Source of the DNA: an uncultured Salinisphaerales bacterium
GTDB taxonomy: Bacteria; Pseudomonadota; Gammaproteobacteria; Nevskiales; OUC007
Direction: 5' to 3'
Length of the DNA: 49,867 bases
Assembly: GCA_937896565.1 (NCBI GenBank)
Contig: CALBOV010000343.1
Span: 1 to 49,867 of the forward strand
Below, in pieces: positions 8,488 through 15,571 of this stretch; positions within the stretch are counted from its first letter, which is position 1, and each line of letters opens with the position of its first letter. Position numbers and translations under genes: made by a program. The notes under the pieces are model-generated. The model saw only the letters and a program-made list of their open reading frames with translations, made no database searches and was not told the DNA's origin.

Positions 8488-9198
8488 ATGACGCAGGACT
8501 CCGCCAATTCGGGCGCTCCCGTCCGGCGCAAGACGGTACTCATCGTTGCGATGCTGGTGATGGTAATCGTCAGCCTCGCGGCGCTCTGGCGACTGACGCC
8601 GCTGTCCGAATTCGCCGATCCGGACCGCCTCGCCGACGCGGTGAGCGATTTGGTGAAATCACCCTGGGCGCCGCTGACGGTGATGGCGCTCTACCTCGTC
8701 GCCAATGCCACGCTGTTCCCGACCCTGGTGCTGAACATGACGATGATCCTGGCGCTGGGCGCCGGGTGGGGATTCGCCTATGCGCTGTACGGCAGCATGG
8801 TCGCCGCCCTGGCCGGCTACCTGCTGGGCCGGCTGTTCGGCCGCAAGCCGCTGGAGCGGCTGTCCATCCGGCGGCTTGAACAGACGATCAACATGCTCAA
8901 GCGCAGCGGACTGGTTGGTCTGGCGGTACTGAGGCTGATCCCGTTCGCGCCGTATCCGGTGGTGAATGTGGTGCTGGGCGCTGCCGGTATCGGCTGGATC
9001 ACCTATACCCTGGGCACCTTCATCGGCCTGCTGCCCAGCCTGATTGCGATGACCGCGGTCGGGCACCAGATTCGCCAGCTGATCCAGCATCCGGATCCGA
9101 CGCAGATCGCGCTGCTGGTGGTGGTCACCGTCGTCTGCATCGGCGGCCTGTGGGGCGTGCAGAGCCTGGCCCGACGGAAATTCCGCACCACGGGCTAG
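8488..9198 (+). CDS. TVP38/TMEM64 (SNARE-associated) family membrane protein
   Basis: A 236-residue inner-membrane protein with about five to six helices and the VTT/DedA-related core: LVANATLFPTLVLNM, GAGWGFAYALYGSM, GYLLGRLFGR, and the re-entrant motif LRLIPFAPYPVVNVVLGAAGI. Eukaryotic relatives are lipid scramblases, and a lipid-transport role is inferred. It lies beside a lipocalin and phospholipid genes. Its TAG stop shares the palindrome CTAG (9195-9198) with the stop of the convergent lipocalin gene. Confidence 0.88.
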   Translation: MTQDSANSGAPVRRKTVLIVAMLVMVIVSLAALWRLTPLSEFADPDRLADAVSDLVKSPWAPLTVMALYLVANATLFPTLVLNMTMILALGAGWGFAYALYGSMVAALAGYLLGRLFGRKPLERLSIRRLEQTINMLKRSGLVGLAVLRLIPFAPYPVVNVVLGAAGIGWITYTLGTFIGLLPSLIAMTAVGHQIRQLIQHPDPTQIALLVVVTVVCIGGLWGVQSLARRKFRTTG

Positions 9199-9773
9199 GG
9201 CAACTCGAAATCCACGTCGTCGCGCCGGTCCAGTGGCTGCTGCGGCACCTTGCGCAATGCTCCGGCGTCGTAGCCCAGCGCCTCGACACGCTCCACCAGA
9301 TCGGCATAGGTCGCATCGTCGATCTCGGGCGTGCGCGCCATGATCCACACCCAGTCGCGCTTGGACCGGGCGACGATCGTCGTTCGGTAGTCGGGATCGA
9401 CGTAGGCGATGGTGTATTCCATGCGGATCGGCCAGATGAACTGCATGGCCCATTCGGCGCCGCTGCCCTCCTCCAGCACGAAGCCGGTCGGCTCCATCCG
9501 TTTCGCCTCGCCATCGAAACCGCCCTCCCGGTACGTGTAGACGGTATCAATCGCGTTGCCGTCGCCCCTCGAGTAGCGCTCGATGTTGTTGTAGGAATCG
9601 GCGACGACACCCGGGGGAATATGGGCGATGACGAACCATCCGCCCATGAAGCGGTCGACATTGACGGACGCCATGCGCGGGAAATCCGCCGGCGGCATCA
9701 CGCTGCACGCCCCCAGGCCAATCGAGGCCAGCAACGGGACGATGACATCTCGGGTACGGTGTCGCAGATTCAT
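9195..9773 (-). CDS. blc: Outer-membrane lipocalin, Blc type
   Basis: A 192-residue lipoprotein of the Blc/VlgA group, small beta-barrels on the outer membrane that bind fatty acids or lysophospholipids. The lipobox is LGAC near residue 22. Lipocalin motif 1 is present as DRFMGGWFVIAHIP, followed by NNIERY and the family's VYTYREGGFDG; KRDWVWIMARTPEI matches the Blc C-terminal region. Start chosen at the ATG that gives the lipoprotein signal. It diverges from the EEP-clsB operon, consistent with a role in phospholipid turnover. Confidence 0.9.
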   Translation of the reverse strand: MNLRHRTRDVIVPLLASIGLGACSVMPPADFPRMASVNVDRFMGGWFVIAHIPPGVVADSYNNIERYSRGDGNAIDTVYTYREGGFDGEAKRMEPTGFVLEEGSGAEWAMQFIWPIRMEYTIAYVDPDYRTTIVARSKRDWVWIMARTPEIDDATYADLVERVEALGYDAGALRKVPQQPLDRRDDVDFELP

Positions 9774-9873
9774 GGCGAAGATGGCTGAACCAGATGCCCG
9801 CCAGACTAACCTCGCCGGTGGGGCTCTCCCCAGCGCTGTACATGGCCCGGCGACAATCCGACAAAGACAGAGC

Positions 9874-10611
9874 ATGAAGATCCTGACCCTCAACATGCAC
9901 AAGGGCTTCACGTCCTTCAATCGCAAGTTCATCCTCCACGAACTGCGGGAGGCCATCCGCGGCAGCGGCGCCGATGTGGTCTGCCTCCAGGAAGTGCTGG
10001 GCGACCATCAGGAGCACTCGACGCGGTACGAGGCCTGGCCGGAAGGTCCGCAATACGAGTTTCTCGCCGACACGATCTGGTCGAATTTCGCCTACGGCCG
10101 CAACGCCGTGTACCCGGCCGGTCATCACGGCAATGCACTGCTGTCCAAGTTCCCGATTCTTCGCTACGAGAACCACGACGTCTCGACCCGCGAACACGAG
10201 CGCCGCGGCCTGCTGCACAGCGTGCTGGAGATCCCCACCTCCGGTGCCGAACTACACGTGATCTGCACCCATCTTGGCCTGACCGGCGGCCAGCGGATGA
10301 AGCAGCTCAACTTGCTCTGCGACCTGATCGAACGGGAGATTCCCGACGCCGCGCCAGTGCTGGTGGCCGGCGACTTCAACGACTGGCGGGAAAAGGCCCA
10401 TGCGCTGCTGCAGGAGCGCGCCGGCCTGCAGGAAGTGTTCATCAAGGCCTACGGCCAGGCGGCGAGAACCTTCCCGGTGCAGTTTCCGATGCTGCGTCTG
10501 GACCGGGTGTATGTCCGCAATCTCGAGGTCAGCCACCCCGAGGCGCACACGGGCGCCCCCTGGTCACATCTGTCCGACCACGCGCCGCTCAGTCTGGAGC
10601 TTCAACTTTGA
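9874..10611 (+). CDS. Endonuclease/exonuclease/phosphatase family protein (YbhP-like)
   Basis: A 245-residue metal-dependent phosphoesterase of the EEP fold. Visible motifs: LTLNMHKG, VVCLQEVLGDH with the metal-binding glutamate, ICTHLGLTGGQR, LVAGDFNDW and the terminal SDHAPLSLEL with the catalytic histidine. It is the first gene of a run with clsB, joined by a TTGA overlap. In E. coli the homologue ybhP also precedes clsB, so a conserved role in phospholipid metabolism is likely. The exact substrate is not known from the sequence. Confidence 0.9.
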   Translation: MKILTLNMHKGFTSFNRKFILHELREAIRGSGADVVCLQEVLGDHQEHSTRYEAWPEGPQYEFLADTIWSNFAYGRNAVYPAGHHGNALLSKFPILRYENHDVSTREHERRGLLHSVLEIPTSGAELHVICTHLGLTGGQRMKQLNLLCDLIEREIPDAAPVLVAGDFNDWREKAHALLQERAGLQEVFIKAYGQAARTFPVQFPMLRLDRVYVRNLEVSHPEAHTGAPWSHLSDHAPLSLELQL

Positions 10612-11837
10612 CGAACGGCCGCTGGACCGATGGCAACACCATCGAACTGCTGGAAAACGGTGAAATGTTCTATCCGCGGGTGCTGGCCGACATCGAGCGC
10701 GCCCGCGACGAAGTGCTGATCGAGACGTTCATCTGGTTCGACGACGACATCGGCTACCAACTGCATCGGGCCGTGATCGACGCCGCGCAACGCGGCGTGC
10801 GGGTCGACATCACGGTCGACGGCTTCGGCTCCGGGAAGCTTCCCGCCGACTTCGTCCAGACACTGACCGACGCCGGCGTGAACCTGCATGTCTACGACCC
10901 TCGTGGCAGCGTGCTCGGCTTCCAGACCAATCTGTTTCGGCGGCTGCATCGCAAGTTCACCATCATCGACGCCACCGTGGGCTACATCGGCGGCATCAAC
11001 TACTCGATGGAGCATGTCCGCGAACACGGCCCGAAATCCAAGCAGGATTACGCCGTGCGAGTCACCGGGCCGGCGGTGGACGAGATGCATCGCTTCTGTC
11101 GGGATCAGGTCGGGCGGACCCACGAACCAACGCGCCGGGGATGGCTGCGACGTCTGCGCTGGTACCGCCCCAACCCGCTCAAGCCCGCCCGCGACGCGCA
11201 GGTGGCGCTGGTCTGGCGGGACAACGCCGAACACGACCAGACCATCGAGCAGTGGTACTACCAGGGCATCGCCGAGGCCAAGCGCGAGATCATCATCGCC
11301 AACGCCTACTTCTTCCCCGGCTACCGGTTCCTGCGAGCCCTGCGCCTGGCGTCGCAGCGCGGGGTGCGTGTCTGCCTGATCCTGCAGGGCGAGCCGGACA
11401 AGTTCTACGTGCGTCACGCGGCGGCAACGCTTTACGACTACCTTCTGAACGCCGACATCGAGATTCACGAGTACATGGATCGACCGCTGCACGGCAAGGT
11501 CGCGATCATCGATGGCGACTGGGCCACCGTCGGTTCCAGCAATCTCGATCCGTTCAGCCTGGCCTTGAACCTGGAGGCGAACCTGTTCATCCGCGATCGC
11601 GAGTTCACGATGCTGCTGCGCGAACGGTTGGTTGCGCTGATGGACACGGCCTGCCGCCGGGTGCGGCGTGATTCGGTGCCGCGGCAGAAGGGCTGGCGCC
11701 AGATCGTGCGCGTGCTGGTGTTCCACATCCTGCGCCGGTTTCCGACCTGGGCTCGCATCATCCCCGGACACGTCAAGCCGATCCGCCGCTCCGGCCAGGA
11801 CCGACTGGTGCCGCATGATCGCAAGCGGCTGACATGA
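10608..11837 (+). CDS. clsB: Cardiolipin synthase B
   Basis: A 409-residue phospholipase-D superfamily enzyme that makes cardiolipin from phosphatidylglycerol. Two HKD motifs are intact: HRKFTIID starting at His114 and HGKVAIIDGDWATVGSSN starting at His295. There are no N-terminal membrane helices, as in ClsB rather than ClsA. The start is TTG, overlapping the EEP stop as TTGA, with GGAG about eight bases upstream; the stop overlaps the next start as ATGA. The gene order EEP-clsB-small membrane protein suggests one translationally coupled phospholipid operon. Confidence 0.94.
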   Translation: MTNGRWTDGNTIELLENGEMFYPRVLADIERARDEVLIETFIWFDDDIGYQLHRAVIDAAQRGVRVDITVDGFGSGKLPADFVQTLTDAGVNLHVYDPRGSVLGFQTNLFRRLHRKFTIIDATVGYIGGINYSMEHVREHGPKSKQDYAVRVTGPAVDEMHRFCRDQVGRTHEPTRRGWLRRLRWYRPNPLKPARDAQVALVWRDNAEHDQTIEQWYYQGIAEAKREIIIANAYFFPGYRFLRALRLASQRGVRVCLILQGEPDKFYVRHAAATLYDYLLNADIEIHEYMDRPLHGKVAIIDGDWATVGSSNLDPFSLALNLEANLFIRDREFTMLLRERLVALMDTACRRVRRDSVPRQKGWRQIVRVLVFHILRRFPTWARIIPGHVKPIRRSGQDRLVPHDRKRLT

Positions 11838-12172
11838 GCGAGGAGAGCCCCCGAAGAGGCGGCGGCCTGCGCGAGCACGCCGCGGTGCTGGGTGCGGCCA
11901 AACCCGGCAAGCGTTTCGTGACCTACCACGAGTGGCGAGCCACGCGACTGCGGCGGCGCTGGGTCCGCACGCTTTATCTCACGCTGTCATTGCTGCTGAT
12001 TCCGATCGGTCTGGTGATGCTGGTCACGCCGGGACCGGGCCTGCTCGCGCTGGCCGTCGGGTTCGGGCTGATCGCCCAGGCTTCGCACCGCTGCGCGCGG
12101 TGGCTGGATTCGACCGAACACTGGTACCACCGGCGCTTCCGTCGGCGGAGCGGCGAGCGCTCCGGACGCTGA
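11834..12172 (+). CDS. PGPGW-like small membrane protein
   Basis: A 112-residue protein with a basic N-terminus and two close membrane helices around residues 46-80 separated by VTPGPGLL, which fits the putative transmembrane PGPGW family although the tryptophan is leucine here. The C-terminus is strongly basic (RRFRRRSGERSGR). It overlaps clsB by four bases (ATGA), so it is likely made with cardiolipin synthase and may help at the membrane. No biochemical function is established for the family. Confidence 0.8.
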   Translation: MSEESPRRGGGLREHAAVLGAAKPGKRFVTYHEWRATRLRRRWVRTLYLTLSLLLIPIGLVMLVTPGPGLLALAVGFGLIAQASHRCARWLDSTEHWYHRRFRRRSGERSGR

Positions 12173-12178
12173 CCCAGG

Positions 12179-13642
12179 CTAGGTGCGCGTCACCCGCATC
12201 GGCGCATCATCCCGCCGCCGGCCGAATCGGCGCGCCTTGAGGCGGATCAGGCATTCCTCGAAGGTTCGGCTGATCGTCGTCTGGATGCGCACGCGCTCGA
12301 TCGTCGGCCAGGTCGCGCGCTCGCCATCGTTCACGTAGCGCGCCATCTCTTCCATGGTCGGATTCGCGAGCGCGCGCATCAGCTTCTTGGGCGTGTAGTG
12401 CGGAAGAATCGTCACGTCACCGGTGTAGCGCTGGTTGGTCAGCGCGTGGATCTGCCGCACGACGCGCCCGAAGCCGCGATTCTGGAAATGCTGCCGCGCC
12501 AGATCGATGGTCTGCCGGCCGCTGGTCATCAGCCAGTCCCGGGCAAAGGGCAGCAGCCCGGTGGCGTCGTCCTTGGCCAGGAACGGGACCACGTGCGGGT
12601 TGGTCTGGCTGACGATGTAGTGATTCACGTTGTGCAGGCGCGCCAGTCGCAGCATCGGCAGGTCGCTGGACAGCGAGCCGTCCACCCAGCGCTTGCTGGG
12701 CATGTAGTCGACCACATCGCCCTCGTACTCGCGCGCCTTGAGTTTCACCGGCGGAAACAGCCCGGGCACCGAGCAACTGGCCTGGGAGGCCTTGTAAATC
12801 AAGACGTTGGGCGAGGTCAGGTAGTTCAGCAGGCGACCGTGCTGGTGGCGCTCGGCCGGTGACACGGTGATGTCGAGAATGCGCCCGGTGCGCTCGAAGG
12901 CCTCCTCGAAGGTCGCGTCGCCGATGTTGGAGAGCAGACACTGGGCCAGCACCTCGGGATTCATCAGGGCGCGGCCGTTGACCGCGGTGCGGAAGTCCAG
13001 CTTCTGCCAGGCATCGAGGTTCAGCGAGTCCAGATCGTAGGATGCGGCGATCTCCTCATCGGTGCGGGTCGACACGCCGCTGGCGACAATGGAACCCGCG
13101 GACGAGCCGGAGATCACGCGTGGCAGCAGGCCCTGCTCATGCAGCGCCTTGATCACGCCAAAGTGGAACATCCCCAGCGTCGCGCCGCCGGACAACATCA
13201 GCGCGGAGCGTCCGAACGACACCCCGGTGCGCTTGAAGAACAGGATCTTGTCCTCGAAACCGAAGTGCTCAAACTCGGTGTCGCAGATCCACATCAACGC
13301 CTTGGAGACTTCCTCGACGTACTCGGTAATCAGCCGCTTGGTACCGACCCGGCAGTGGCTGTAGAGCGCGGGATTGGCCATGTTGCCGAGGTTGCCGTGC
13401 AGGCCCTCGTGCAACCGGAATACCAGCCGGCGCACATCCTGCTCGCGGCGCATCCGCCGCACCTCGAGCAGCCGCTCCTTGATCAGCCAGTGATCGTAGC
13501 CCTCGCAGGCATCCTCGGCCCGCCAGATGTCGTTGCCGTCGCGATGGTCCAGTTCGAGCGCGATTTCCCGCCAGGTCGCGTAATCGGGCGCGTGGGCGAG
13601 ATCGCGATGCAGGACGTGGGGTGGATTCTTCATCAGGGTCAT
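12179..13642 (-). CDS. Patatin-like phospholipase with DUF3336 domain
   Basis: A 487-residue lipid acyl hydrolase. The N-terminal DUF3336 region (about residues 10-145) is shared with eukaryotic triacylglycerol lipases such as Tgl3-5. The patatin core follows: oxyanion loop SGGATLGMFHFG, nucleophile elbow GSSAG with Ser181, and the second catalytic residue in VDGSLSSDLP. ATG 13642 or ATG 13633 could be the start. It ends six bases from the convergent PGPGW-like gene. A candidate promoter with a perfect palindrome lies about 126 bp upstream, so it is probably controlled by a dimeric repressor. Confidence 0.92.
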   Translation of the reverse strand: MTLMKNPPHVLHRDLAHAPDYATWREIALELDHRDGNDIWRAEDACEGYDHWLIKERLLEVRRMRREQDVRRLVFRLHEGLHGNLGNMANPALYSHCRVGTKRLITEYVEEVSKALMWICDTEFEHFGFEDKILFFKRTGVSFGRSALMLSGGATLGMFHFGVIKALHEQGLLPRVISGSSAGSIVASGVSTRTDEEIAASYDLDSLNLDAWQKLDFRTAVNGRALMNPEVLAQCLLSNIGDATFEEAFERTGRILDITVSPAERHQHGRLLNYLTSPNVLIYKASQASCSVPGLFPPVKLKAREYEGDVVDYMPSKRWVDGSLSSDLPMLRLARLHNVNHYIVSQTNPHVVPFLAKDDATGLLPFARDWLMTSGRQTIDLARQHFQNRGFGRVVRQIHALTNQRYTGDVTILPHYTPKKLMRALANPTMEEMARYVNDGERATWPTIERVRIQTTISRTFEECLIRLKARRFGRRRDDAPMRVTRT

Positions 13643-13767
13643 CTCGCCGAGGGCGATCGACGGGGTGCGGCCGGCGTCAGGTGGCGACCCTGCGGCGCGA
13701 GCCCATCAACATTGTCCTCGGCTCGGTTTGAATGAGGCCGTTCGGTTCGACGCCAGTCGAACGCTCC

Positions 13768-13809
13768 GAACGATCGTTCAAGTAAACGCGGTGTTTCCGC
13801 ATCTGACAA
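13768..13809 (-). promoter_or_regulatory. Promoter with palindromic operator upstream of patatin gene
   Basis: On the minus strand TTGTCA (13804-13809), a 17-base spacer and TTTACT (13781-13786) resemble a sigma70 promoter. Just after the -10 box lies the perfect 12-bp palindrome GAACGATCGTTC (13768-13779), placed where a TetR-type repressor would cover the transcription start. Further downstream TTCGAC-gcca-GTCGAA forms a small hairpin in the leader. Inferred from sequence only. Confidence 0.5.
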
Positions 13810-13846
13810 GCACCCCCCTCGTTCCAGGCCCTGTCACGGCGGTCAA

Positions 13847-14608
13847 TCACGAACCCAGCAAACGCCGCCCCGCGTCCCAGACCAGTTTGATCGCAAGCAC
13901 GGCCAGAATGCCGCGAAACAGGGGCCGAAACGTGTTTTCCTTCACCAGGTGATGCAGCGCGCGGCCCAGCGCGGTGCCGCCGATCACGCCCAGGATCATG
14001 CCGCCCATCAGCAGCGCCTGATCCAGCACCACGAAACCCACGGTCGCGAACGCCGTCACCTTGAAGGCATGGCCCAGTGACTGGCAAAGCGCCAGCGTGC
14101 CGATGGTCGTTTCCTTCGCCCATTGCGGACGCAGGAAGAACGGACCAATCAACAAGCCGGTGGCGCCAACCACCGCGCCCACTCCGCCGTTGAGCACGCC
14201 CGCGGTGGTCATCGCCGCCCGGTCGGACAGCGCGACCGCGTGAGCGCTGCGCGGCAACAGCGTCCACAGGATGAACGCCGCCATCAGCAGCCTGACGTAG
14301 TCGGGGTTGACCATCGACACCAGCGGCGCGACCACAAACGGCGCCGGCAACGCCCCCAGGCAGAACGTCAGCGCGGCCGACCAGCGCACATGCGGCAGAT
14401 AGGCAACGACACGGCTGGCGTTGGACACCATCTGCACGGCCGCATGCAGCGGCACCGCCACCACCGGTGGCATGCCGGCGGCGTAGATCGCGCCGATCAG
14501 GATCGTTCCGCCGCCCGCACCGGCGATGCCGGAAAGCGTGGCCGAGGCAAAGGCCACGGCGATCAGAATCCACTCGGTGGACCCGAATCCGGCAAGCCAG
14601 CCGCTCAT
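13847..14608 (-). CDS. TSUP (TauE/SafE) family permease
   Basis: A 253-residue inner-membrane protein with about eight helices and the family's two glycine-rich repeats, GIAGAGGGTILIGAI near residue 28 and NGGVGAVVGATGLLIGP near residue 140. TSUP proteins export sulfite, sulfoacetate or related organic anions. The substrate here is unknown. It diverges from the tetR-RND cluster, with the palindromic operator at 14660-14679 about 50 bp before its start, so it could share the regulator. Confidence 0.88.
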   Translation of the reverse strand: MSGWLAGFGSTEWILIAVAFASATLSGIAGAGGGTILIGAIYAAGMPPVVAVPLHAAVQMVSNASRVVAYLPHVRWSAALTFCLGALPAPFVVAPLVSMVNPDYVRLLMAAFILWTLLPRSAHAVALSDRAAMTTAGVLNGGVGAVVGATGLLIGPFFLRPQWAKETTIGTLALCQSLGHAFKVTAFATVGFVVLDQALLMGGMILGVIGGTALGRALHHLVKENTFRPLFRGILAVLAIKLVWDAGRRLLGS

Positions 14609-14639
14609 CGGGTCATGGCTCGGGCCCGGTGGCTGCCGC

Positions 14640-14679
14640 TTGACGCTGCGACATCTACGTACATACTGGTCGGTATGTA
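14640..14679 (+). promoter_or_regulatory. Promoter and palindromic operator upstream of tetR
   Basis: TTGACG (14640-14645), a 16-base spacer and CATACT (14662-14667) form a plausible plus-strand promoter. Its -10 box is inside the inverted repeat TACATAC-tggtcg-GTATGTA (14660-14679), two perfect 7-bp arms. This is the size and placement expected for a TetR-family operator, suggesting autorepression of the downstream regulator and possibly of the divergent permease gene. Inferred. Confidence 0.6.
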
Positions 14680-14701
14680 ATCGCCGGAAGGCGAGGAATC
14701 G

Positions 14702-14881
14702 ATGCTGTCAAAGTCACTCAAAGCCAGGTTGCCACATGGTGTCATCGCGCCGGGAGCTCGGATCGAACCCGCTGCGATGCTGTTGCCGATCAACGCGCGT
14801 GCAGCCGCCGGCAAGGCTGGAAACCACACCGTGACCGGCACGCCGGACCGACAGTTTACGCCCTCGTCGACGGCCTATTGA
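14702..14881 (+). CDS. Possible 59-residue leader ORF before tetR
   Basis: An ATG at 14702 with GAGGA four bases upstream opens a 59-codon frame in the leader between the operator and tetR. Its TGA stop overlaps a TTG (14878) that is in frame with tetR, so coupling is possible. The predicted peptide is basic and alanine-rich and I recognise no family. It may be chance in GC-rich DNA; the rest of this 311-bp gap holds only the operator. Confidence 0.2.
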   Translation: MLSKSLKARLPHGVIAPGARIEPAAMLLPINARAAAGKAGNHTVTGTPDRQFTPSSTAY

Positions 14882-14919
14882 GAGCGGCCACGCAACGCCG
14901 CCCACATCCGAGCAAGCCC

Positions 14920-15528
14920 ATGAGCCCAACCCCCACACGACGTCAGCCCGATGCCACGCGCCAGCGCCTGCTGGACGCGGCATTCGCCGAAATTCACCGC
15001 TATGGCTATCACGCCTCCAGCCTGGATCAGATTCTGCGGGCGACGGACGTCACCAAGGGCGCGCTCTACCATCATTTTCGCAACAAGCAGGCGTTGGGGC
15101 TGGCGGTCATCGACGAAGTGGTCCGGCCCTGGATCGAGACCCGCTGGCGGCCGATGCTGGAATCCGACCGCCCCCTCCAGGCGGCGATTGATCACGTCAG
15201 CGCGCACGCGGACACGGTGGATGACGACATGCTCGCGCTGGGCTGTCCGTTCGCCAATCTCGTGCAGGAACTGGCCGGCAGCGAGCCGGCGTTCCAGCAG
15301 CCGCTGTTCGACATTTTCTTCGAGTGGAAGCGCGGCCTGATGGAAAGCGTGCGCAAGTCGCAGGCCATCGGCGAGGGACGCACCGACGTGGACCCGGAAG
15401 ACATCGCCGTGTTCGTCATCAGCGCCATCGAGGGCATGTGGGCCATCGCCAAGGCCTCGCGCTGTCATGAGCAGTTCCGCGCCAGCCATCGCGGGCTGGT
15501 GCTGTTCCTGGAATCCATGCGCGCCTGA
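14920..15528 (+). CDS. TetR/AcrR family transcriptional regulator
   Basis: A 202-residue repressor. The N-terminal helix-turn-helix domain runs from TRQRLLDAAFAEI to the recognition region VTKGALYHHFRNKQAL, both typical of TetR. The ligand domain contains GCPFANLVQELA, like the LmrA/YxaF C-terminal subgroup. It lies just before the RND exporter, which it most likely controls, and its own promoter carries the 14660-14679 palindrome. The ligand is unknown; a lipid or acyl-CoA is a reasonable guess given the cassette. Start at ATG with a weak GAG ribosome site. Confidence 0.94.
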   Translation: MSPTPTRRQPDATRQRLLDAAFAEIHRYGYHASSLDQILRATDVTKGALYHHFRNKQALGLAVIDEVVRPWIETRWRPMLESDRPLQAAIDHVSAHADTVDDDMLALGCPFANLVQELAGSEPAFQQPLFDIFFEWKRGLMESVRKSQAIGEGRTDVDPEDIAVFVISAIEGMWAIAKASRCHEQFRASHRGLVLFLESMRA

Positions 15529-15571
15529 AGCGCGCCGCCACCGAATACGCATTCATCGTTTGGGGATCGTT

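Noticed and set aside
14605-14841. Minus-strand frame of 78 codons in the tetR-TSUP gap.
   Set aside because: No ribosome site or family features; it crosses the promoter and operator.
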